Shown: positions 7,725 to 13,986 of the stretch, piece by piece
Numbering within the stretch: the stretch's first letter is position 1
Layout of the letters: every line of letters begins with the position of its first letter
Assembly: GCA_014621425.1 (NCBI GenBank)
Contig: JAANBB010000706.1
Span: 1-13,986, forward strand
Direction of reading: 5' to 3'
DNA length: 13,986 bases
From: Cylindrodendrum hubeiense
Taxonomy: Eukaryota > Ascomycota > Sordariomycetes > Hypocreales > Nectriaceae
Program-made: the position numbers and the translations under genes
Notes under the pieces: model-generated
Told to the model about the DNA's origin: nothing
Databases searched by the model: none
The model's input: only the letters and a program-made list of their open reading frames with translations

Positions 7725-7750
7725 CCCGGCGACAACCCGGGCGACAACCC
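7725..7750 (+). repeat. Two-copy CCCGG(G)CGACAA direct repeat
   Basis: CCCGGCGACAA (7725-7735) is followed by CCCGGGCGACAA (7736-7747) and a further CCC. The copies differ by one inserted G. Function unknown. Confidence 0.7.
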
Positions 7751-7966
7751 AGCTTGGATTGTCTCAAAAGGAATGGTGCCTACGAAACGTTGACGTGATG
7801 GGGATCTACACCACCGGTGCGACCGCGATAAGACAAGGACGCGGGGACTAAGCCTCATTTCCCAACCTGTGAGGGCCAGGGCAAGCCTGGCTGGTTCCTT
7901 GAGTGGACGGGTGGGTGTTCGGCAGATGCCCATCATACGATCCGACGAAGGAACAGGGCGGCACAG

Positions 7967-7993
7967 TGCCTTGCGTGCCTTGCGTGCATTGCA
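7967..7993 (+). repeat. Three-copy 9-bp tandem repeat (TGCCTTGCG)
   Basis: Two identical units TGCCTTGCG at 7967-7975 and 7976-7984 are followed by a diverged third, TGCATTGCA, at 7985-7993. It looks like replication slippage. Confidence 0.75.
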
Positions 7994-8708
7994 GATCACA
8001 GGGCGACTTGATGCTGAGACGCCGCTGCGCAAGGGAGCGTCGCGCTGATTCGTGCAAGGCTGACCTGGCGCGTCCGGCTGAATGACTACTTGTGGGCATT
8101 TTAAAGAGTGGGAAAATCCACCACTACAGGAGACGCGAATCTGGGCTATCCTTTAATATCAGGAGATCCGGAGCTGCGGGCAAATCATGGCCGTGGACAA
8201 TGACGTTTATGGCATGATCGACGGCAAGGACGAAGATTAGAGCACAACCTCGGCCGCGCAGGAGATTGAAGCTAGAGATGAGAGCCACCTTGGCGAGTAA
8301 AGCTAATAAGTAACGCTCAGAGCAATCTGCCGAAAAGGGGGTTCGTGCTGGGAAGTGTCCCAAGACCCAAGCTAGAGAATGGGGATCCATGTGGACCTCT
8401 GCTCCCTACCACCACGAACCATACCAATGTGCAGTAGTGGAGACGGTGCATGGTCCCAGAGAACGCCATTTCGTTCTAGAAGGGTGCACAAGAATGTGGA
8501 TGAGGTTGGGTTATCCAGGGTATTTGGCGGTGTGCGGCCGCAGGCATGCGGATGGAGACAGGGTACTATGTAGCTGAACCAGAGATAGACGCGAAGAGCA
8601 ACTGATATGAGATGGAGCAAGGGCCGAGGTTGGGGAAGGACGAGATGGCGATGGAGCTTCAGTGTGTGCGTTGAATCGCTAGCTTGCATGCGAGCTAACG
8701 AGCAGTCT

Positions 8709-8732
8709 GTATCACGTTCCGTATCACGTTCT
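8709..8732 (+). repeat. Two-copy 12-bp tandem repeat (GTATCACGTTCY)
   Basis: GTATCACGTTCC and GTATCACGTTCT are adjacent, followed by a partial third start, GTAT. Each unit contains ATCACGT, a half E-box-like CACGT core, so paired bHLH/bZIP sites are a possibility; no regulated gene is close. Confidence 0.7.
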
Positions 8733-10480
8733 GTATACTTGGGAGAGGTAACGCTCTGTCAGAGAGCCACATATGATAGATATATAGACCTGTCATACAG
8801 CAGAGTTTTCATACGAGTAAGCCCGAGATATCTTGCTTTTTGTTATGAATTTAGTTTGTTGTTTCACAGTCCTAACGGTGTCCGGCATTCACCTTATCGT
8901 CCGTCATCCAAGTGCCGTCTTGTGCAACGTCGCACCAACATGCTGCGTGGATAGAAACTCTGCGCAAGTAAGATTCCAACACCCCCGGGCTGCAGTTGGG
9001 TGCCCTTCATGTATGCGACCTCATGTACTTGAGAAACCGCGATCCGCTCTCTAATCGCACCAATCCCTTGGGACGGAAGACCCTCGCTCCACCACGTCAG
9101 TGCACGGGGTGACCCGTGAAGGTTCGGTGCCACTCGGCATCTACGTCGGGCATCAGTCATCAAGGTCTTGGGAGTCTCGGGCTTTCTCTTCCTTTGGAGA
9201 AAGACGAATCGGCGATGAGGTATCCAGTGACCCGGTATCCGTCCAGAGATCGTGTTTGACCTTTATGTGATGCGCATAAACGTGGCGCAGCTATGGTTAA
9301 CTGCTGATCCTTATGTTAGAGAACGCCGCCTCTGTTTTGCTGTCATTGGCTTATCAAATGCATCACAGATCCGTCCGAGTAAAACACAAGGCAAACACGT
9401 TCTTGGCCCCTGAACCACTATATCGAAACCTGCGGGTTGAAGCTTGGACGGCAAAGGAGCTTTTCGTCCCCGGGGTCCAGTTTGAGAATATACTGGGTGT
9501 TGGCCTGGTTTCAGTCAAAATCAGCGTTGATTGAAACATGGAGACGATCATTTAGACTCGTGGTCATTGCTTGGAGGGAGAGTTTGGTGGTTCTAATCCT
9601 CCGGGGTTCGGTTGTGCAAGCTCTGTCCGTGCTGCCGAGGAAGCTTGTCATATATCTCTGACTGCTTTCTGATCCTCTGGTTAGTAATCCTTGGTTGCGT
9701 GACCAAGCCTGGAACTCACGGCGCATTCCTTTCCCGCATTCCTATTATCTAACTATGTCCGCCGCTCCGATCGATCGATCCCGACTGTTCTTGAGTCGCC
9801 GACCCAGGAGGCTAGACGCCTCCCCCTCGAATCGCCAGTACTTGGCTGTCTCGAAAGGCACCGAGAAGCAGTTCATTGACTCTCATTGTCTTGGTGTTGG
9901 CGCATACAACCGGGGTGTTTAGGGCGCCGCAGCACGGATGGTGCACTAATAAATGGAACCGTGGAATCCATGTAGCATCTCCAAAAGCCGGGTCTAAAAA
10001 TCATGGGCTGAATCGATTGCACACCACAGAGTAGTACTACATCGGTGGACTAACAGATACTCTGAAAGCGGCACCACATCGTGAAATTAGTCGCGATGGA
10101 CCGTCCGGCCGCGAAACGCTCGGATACAGTGCTAGACACTGTGGAACGGATCATAGAGGTAGACAACACTTCCTCTGCAGAGTGCCCTTCACGCCACGGT
10201 ACGCCCTTGGCGATGAGAGCGTTGCTACCACCACCACCGACATGCCATCCTCTCGTTTCTACGCGCAGGATATCGGAAGGGATCCGCACATCATCGACAG
10301 TTGGCCCAGCTGCATCGGCGCCAACGAGGCTACACAACTACTGAGAGCCAACCGCGGACGCACCCTAAGCACTCTGCATGCTGGTGTGCCGCCGTGGGGC
10401 GTGGGGTGGTGCTGCAGCGTGCATGCCGGCATCGCATGGGGGAAGCTCCCTAGGATAGTGGCTGGCTGGCTAGCTGGTAC

Positions 10481-10510
10481 TTGTGCTTGTGCTGGTGCTT
10501 GTGCTTGTGT
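10481..10510 (+). repeat. Five-copy hexamer microsatellite (TTGTGC)
   Basis: Units TTGTGC, TTGTGC, TGGTGC, TTGTGC and TTGTGT follow each other, just after a GCTG-rich run (10460-10476). The array makes repetitive Ser-Thr, Gln-Ala or His-Lys strings in minus-strand frames, so open frames here are repeat artefacts rather than genes. Confidence 0.85.
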
Positions 10511-10973
10511 CTGGGTGATTGCGACGATGGATACCGTGGTGGTGGTGAGACTTGACTCTGCGCCGAGACTTCCAACGCCGCGGCGGATGGAGGGATGATG
10601 GATGGACGGACGGATTGGGATCTGAGACGCGCAGCCCTGCGAATTCTGGGACGTCTGGGATTGGGATCTGGGGGGCTGTGCCTCGTGGCTGCAGCCATTG
10701 ATATCCAGGTATTTTCGATGTGATAGCAAGATAGTGACATCCCGCGGATGGATGTATCTTGGTCATGGAATCGCATCGTATCCAGAATGTCGCGACGTAA
10801 TGTCAATTCAAGACGTGCTAAGGCGGTTGTGATACGGATAGTCATATCTCGCTTGTGATGCTGGGGTCGATAGGTACATACGCAGCTGGCTTGTTACCTA
10901 GCGACATACAGACGTTATCGGGAGCCGTGCAACACAGCGCAGCCTGGCCTGGGGATGCCAAGAGACCTGGAGC

Positions 10974-10995
10974 CCAATCCAATCCAATCCAATCC
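10974..10995 (+). repeat. Four tandem CCAAT pentamers
   Basis: AATCC is repeated four times at 10976-10995, giving four CCAAT boxes at a 5-base spacing (10974, 10979, 10984, 10989). CCAAT is the site of the fungal HAP/CBC complex. The tight spacing would not let several complexes bind at once, so a microsatellite is equally likely. Confidence 0.8.
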
Positions 10996-11633
10996 AAGAG
11001 CGAGTTAGCGAGAGGCGACGACCGGCCCAAGATGACCCCTGAGCCCTGGCACGACTAACACCGTACCCTCCTACCTATTCGTCCATAGTCACATCGCTAG
11101 GAGCATGTGCTACTCCGTTATTCCGTTGTTCCCCAGGTCTGGGTGCATGGACGCGGGAAGTGGGAGGTGATGTGAGGGGGCATTGCCATCCGGTAGGGAG
11201 ACGACGATGAACAGCAAGGAGAGTCATGGGCGAAGGGCGAGGGCCAGATGGAGAGTTCGAGACATGAGCAAGACAAAGATGATGTTTTTGATTGCTATGG
11301 CAAGGGATGAGATGAGAGACACATGCGTGCGAAGTGGTATATGCATCAGAAGGAGGTGGTGACCACGCGCGCGGCTTGTGTTGGCCGTACCCTGGCGCTT
11401 GGCCGACGGAAGCAGCAGTCCAATTGGGGTTGCAGATGGAGGCGGAGGAGGTGATGGAGGTGAATCTGGAGGGTGGTGGTGATGGCGGATGCGACCCCTT
11501 GCGCCGCACGATTTGTTGATGGTTGCTTCGCAGTCTTCCTTCGGCAACCGGTCCAACTTCAACCGTCAACCATGCATCCACCCCCTGGCACCAGCCCAGG
11601 TTGCCTGTTGGGTCCGGGGCCGATGACGATGGT

Positions 11634-11648
11634 TGATGATGATGATGA
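11634..11648 (+). repeat. TGA trinucleotide run
   Basis: Five TGA units in a row. On the minus strand they read as a His-rich stretch inside the open frame 11075-11950, lowering confidence that the frame is a real gene. Confidence 0.8.
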
Positions 11649-11780
11649 GGATGTTGGTGTTGATTGAAGATGAGAATTGCTTTTCCATGGTTGAGTGTTT
11701 TGTGGTTTGGTCGGCCCGTGGAAGCGTAGCAGGCCGTCGTATGATGAAATCTGAAATCACGGTCAACCGCAAACTGCCAT

Positions 11781-11801
11781 CCACCAACCACCAACCACCA
11801 A
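11781..11801 (+). repeat. Three-copy heptamer repeat (CCACCAA)
   Basis: Three exact copies of CCACCAA. It reads as TTGGTGG on the minus strand, where it gives Trp/Val-rich residues and creates the apparent hydrophobic stretch of the frame 11075-11950. Confidence 0.85.
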
Positions 11802-13116
11802 CTGTTAACCCATAACCACAAGGCAAGGAGCTTGGCTCCAGACGGACGGTAATAGTGCCTTCGGAGACGTTCCGTAGCCCGAGTCCCGCATCCACATCCA
11901 CGTCGACGCCCGTGGCCACCCATCTTATTAATCCCATTCTTTTGGGCCATTTGGGGCGGCAAGCCGTTAGCAGGGCGCGACAGCCAGGCGGGTGGTTTTG
12001 CTAGTCGTCCAACCCAGGATCAGCCCCCTCCCCCGTCTGAGTCGTCTCGCCGTCCGCCGTTATCCCTCCCTCTGAGGTCCGAAGTACCATGCCCGGCCTT
12101 TACTGCTACCCCCGCGGTGCTATGATGAGTTAAGGTGACTTGACCCTTGCAAGCAGACAATCTTGGGCCATATCCCCCCTTTTTTGTCCACCCACCTCCT
12201 CTCGGGGACGTTGGCCAAGATTTGACAATTTGAAGATGGCATCGCACCCACCTGCATTCGCACGACAAGAATAAGCGGATACGGGCGGGCTGCCGGCAGG
12301 TTACGAGGCATTCGTACCTTACATAACACGGGATCATGAGATGGCAGAGGAATAGGCGGAGCTTCGTCCATCAATGCAGCGGTCTGGGGTAGGACATGCA
12401 TTTGGGCCTTGATACAGTGCGAGCACGATTGGTAGAACAGGCAGAACAAATGCAGTCTGCCGCTGCCCTTGCAGAACCCGGTGGGCAAAAGAGCGACGAC
12501 TGGGGGAGAGGAGTCTCAATGATCAGTCCCCTCCACCCATCGACCGAGCTAGGACCGCACGCCCCCCTGGAGACCCCCCGACGCAGCTCCACTGGCGCCC
12601 ACTGCAATCGCCCTCCCAGGGGGCCCTGGCGTGGGCGGGCGACCCTCCCCACCCCGCTGGCCACCACCGGCCACTGGAAAACCCACTGCGCCGACAGCCA
12701 CCGTCCACTGAGAGCTCTCGACGGCAGCGGCCCACACCCACAGGGCCACAGGTCGCCCTCACGATGGAGCACTGGAGCAGCTTCCCGTCAACTCTCTCAC
12801 CACCTGCCGCCGAAAGGGGACGGGGGCGACCGGGAACTGGGAGCTCTTGATTTCGTTTGGCTTAAGGTTGCGTGGGCGCTGATTTTCTCATCTTCTCTTT
12901 TCGCCAACGGACCCAGAAAATAGGGATGCGGCTGGTCTAGAACTGTTCTATGAGGTGCACCACGTACGGGTGGCCATTATCATCGGTTGACGGCTCGCCC
13001 ATTTCTGTCGTGAGGATTGAGGACTGGGCGAGCTAGAACCGCGACAATTAGCCAATCCCACCGCCCAGCCGCTGCCACTCGCCGTTCGCAGCTATGCCTT
13101 TGCCGTCGTTTTGCTG

Positions 13117-13147
13117 TTATTGTGCTTTATTGTGTTTTCATTGTGTT
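13117..13147 (+). promoter_or_regulatory. Three ATTGTG cores about 10 bases apart
   Basis: TTATTGTGCT (13117-13126), TTATTGTGTT (13127-13136) and TTCATTGTGTT (13137-13147) place the same ATTGTG core (CACAAT on the other strand) at one helical turn. CACAAT resembles the core bound by HMG-box factors such as mating-type proteins. A CCAAT box is at 13052-13056, 65 bases upstream. Binding is inference. Confidence 0.35.
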
Positions 13148-13322
13148 TGATTGCATCCGTACTTGCGCATCCCTCCTCATCATTCATCCTTGACCGGACG
13201 GACAGAGCCTCGGTCGTTTGTCAGAACTCACCCAGCAGTTTTTCTCTCCCCATGCCATGAGCCCAGCGCATGGAACCGCCGACCATGTCCAATCCGATCC
13301 ATCGCCCTCCTTCGGCCCCCGG

Positions 13323-13337
13323 TAGGTACTGTACCTA
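13323..13337. repeat. Palindrome TAGGTAC-T-GTACCTA
   Basis: Seven-base arms are exactly complementary around a single T. A second GGTACC-centred palindrome, CAAGGTACCTTG, lies at 13871-13882. Such GGTAC-based words are frequent in Sordariomycete intergenic DNA, to my knowledge; function unknown. Confidence 0.75.
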
Positions 13338-13622
13338 TAGTGCTGGGTCGGGTGCTTAGGATGGTCTTGGCCTGGCTCCGGCCAATGGCCAGCCCAGGCA
13401 TTAGCGGTCCAGTAGCCCCCCGAGTGGTTCCAGATGGCCCCAGCTTCCCACTGGCGGGACGGGAGTCTCCAGTCTGCAGCGGACTCTCAGCGCCTGGCGG
13501 CGCCCAGCTGGCTCTGGGCTTTTTCGCGGAAAGGCATCTGGCTTGGAATCCGTTTGCAGTAGGCCGGCCATTCGTAACCTCCCGACCTCCGTCCGGAGTC
13601 TGCATCGAGGCGGCTTGTAGGG

Positions 13623-13678
13623 TGTACTATGTAGTGTGCACTATGTAGTGTGTTCTATGCAGTGTGTTCTATGTAGTG
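13623..13678 (+). repeat. Four-copy 14-bp tandem repeat
   Basis: Four consecutive 14-base units with consensus TGTWCTATGTAGTG: TGTACTATGTAGTG, TGCACTATGTAGTG, TGTTCTATGCAGTG and TGTTCTATGTAGTG, followed by TGTACG. Each unit contains CTATGTAGTG or a one-base variant. There are no spacers, so it is a minisatellite and not CRISPR. Confidence 0.92.
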
Positions 13679-13760
13679 TGTACGAGGTACGCAGCTGCCC
13701 GTTGCCTGAGCTGTGGCAAGCCATCCAGCCGCCTCTGCCCTGTGCGCATCCGTCGTCGGC

Positions 13761-13788
13761 TTTGGTGAGTCGTCTTTGGTGAGTCGTC
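13761..13788 (+). repeat. Exact 14-bp duplication containing TGAGTCG
   Basis: TTTGGTGAGTCGTC occurs twice without a gap. Each copy contains TGAGTCG, one base from the Gcn4/CpcA and AP-1 site TGAGTCA. A duplicated binding site is possible but not demonstrated. Confidence 0.8.
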
Positions 13789-13890
13789 TTTTCACTTCTC
13801 CACACCCAACCCAACTGCTGCCGCTGCTCTCGTTACTGGACGCTCTCGCAGGGCCCCAGGACTTCAAGACCAAGGTACCTTGCCTTATTA

Positions 13891-13915
13891 GTGGTGGTAG
13901 TGGTGGTGGTAGCGG
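13891..13915 (+). repeat. GTGGTGGTAG-type low-complexity run
   Basis: Imperfect GGT triplets (GTGGTGGTAGTGGTGGTGGT and a little beyond). Four or more short G-pairs on one strand could allow a two-tier quadruplex, but this is weak; simple slippage explains it. Confidence 0.7.
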
Positions 13916-13986
13916 ACAAACCACACGCCCACGCGCCCACCCACACCTACCGCCCACCCCATTCCTCTCCCCCATCGATCCACGCC

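Larger units (their letters stand above)
7378..10040. other. Gene-free region, first part
   Basis: About 2.7 kb follows the MoCF-like gene. The first few hundred bases should be its 3' UTR. Open frames are short on both strands and none shows a recognisable domain; the most protein-like is 8124-8390 on the minus strand (88 residues, two hydrophobic stretches). Short direct repeats occur at 7725-7750, 7967-7993 and 8709-8732. No tRNA or intact mobile element was found. Confidence 0.45.
10041..13986. other. Gene-free region, second part, rich in simple repeats
   Basis: Nearly 4 kb reaches the end of the window without a recognisable coding exon. The longest frames are 11075-11950 (minus) and 12396-12923 (plus), both of odd composition (Pro, His, Ser, Arg, Trp rich). 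Several tandem repeats, palindromes and candidate binding-site clusters are listed separately. From about 12900 to the end the sequence has the pyrimidine- and CCAAT-containing look of an upstream regulatory or long leader region. This suggests that a gene starts to the right of the window. Confidence 0.4.

Noticed and set aside
9313..9534. 73-residue plus-strand frame with a true ATG
   Set aside because: The translation has no recognisable motif and codon use is mixed; kept out for lack of support.
13151..13648. 165-residue plus-strand frame
   Set aside because: It runs through a palindrome and into the 14-bp minisatellite, is Pro/Arg-rich, and has no domain.
13623..13678. CRISPR-like array
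   Set aside because: Repeats are directly adjacent with no unique spacers, and the genome is eukaryotic; it is a minisatellite.

Overview
This is nuclear DNA of a filamentous ascomycete (Pezizomycotina; Sordariomycete-like, though the genus cannot be fixed from the sequence). The protein-coding genes are split by short GT-AG introns of about 45 to 80 bases with CTAAC/CTGAC-type branch sites. The proteins are fungal-type housekeeping proteins, and a nuclear tRNA with internal pol III promoter boxes and a T-run terminator lies among them. No bacterial or phage features, CRISPR array, secondary-metabolite genes or intact transposons were seen.

Bases 1-7377 are a compact housekeeping block. RPA12, the small zinc-ribbon subunit of RNA polymerase I (3 exons, plus strand), meets tail to tail with deoxyhypusine hydroxylase (2 exons, minus strand), leaving only 39 bases between the stop codons. 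A tRNA-Gln(CUG) follows, then two degenerate pieces of the same tRNA and a gene-free AT-rich stretch. NBP35, the cytosolic Fe-S scaffold ATPase (intronless, plus), converges on a glia maturation factor (GMF/Aim7) gene (4 exons, minus, first coding exon just the ATG). The GMF gene shares a 379-base head-to-head promoter with an 8-exon gene for a molybdopterin-binding-fold (MoCF/CinA-N/FLAD1-N-like) protein, which has a 9-base and an 18-base microexon and two in-frame starts. Exon boundaries were set by hand; every splice restores the frame and joins conserved family motifs.

Bases 7378-13986 (6.6 kb) hold no gene I can recognise. The stretch has many open frames on both strands but none with a recognisable domain. 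Instead it carries short tandem repeats, palindromes and possible factor-binding clusters: four CCAAT in a row, three ATTGTG about 10 bases apart, four copies of a 14-bp unit, and a duplicated TGAGTCG. The simplest reading is a long regulatory or leader region, possibly with non-coding transcripts, for a gene beyond base 13986. Orphan genes in it cannot be excluded.

Functionally, several genes serve ribosome production and translation: rRNA synthesis (RPA12), eIF5A hypusination (DOHH), decoding (tRNA-Gln), and Fe-S supply to cytosolic and nuclear enzymes (NBP35). GMF acts on actin branches. This looks like ordinary eukaryotic proximity, not an operon.
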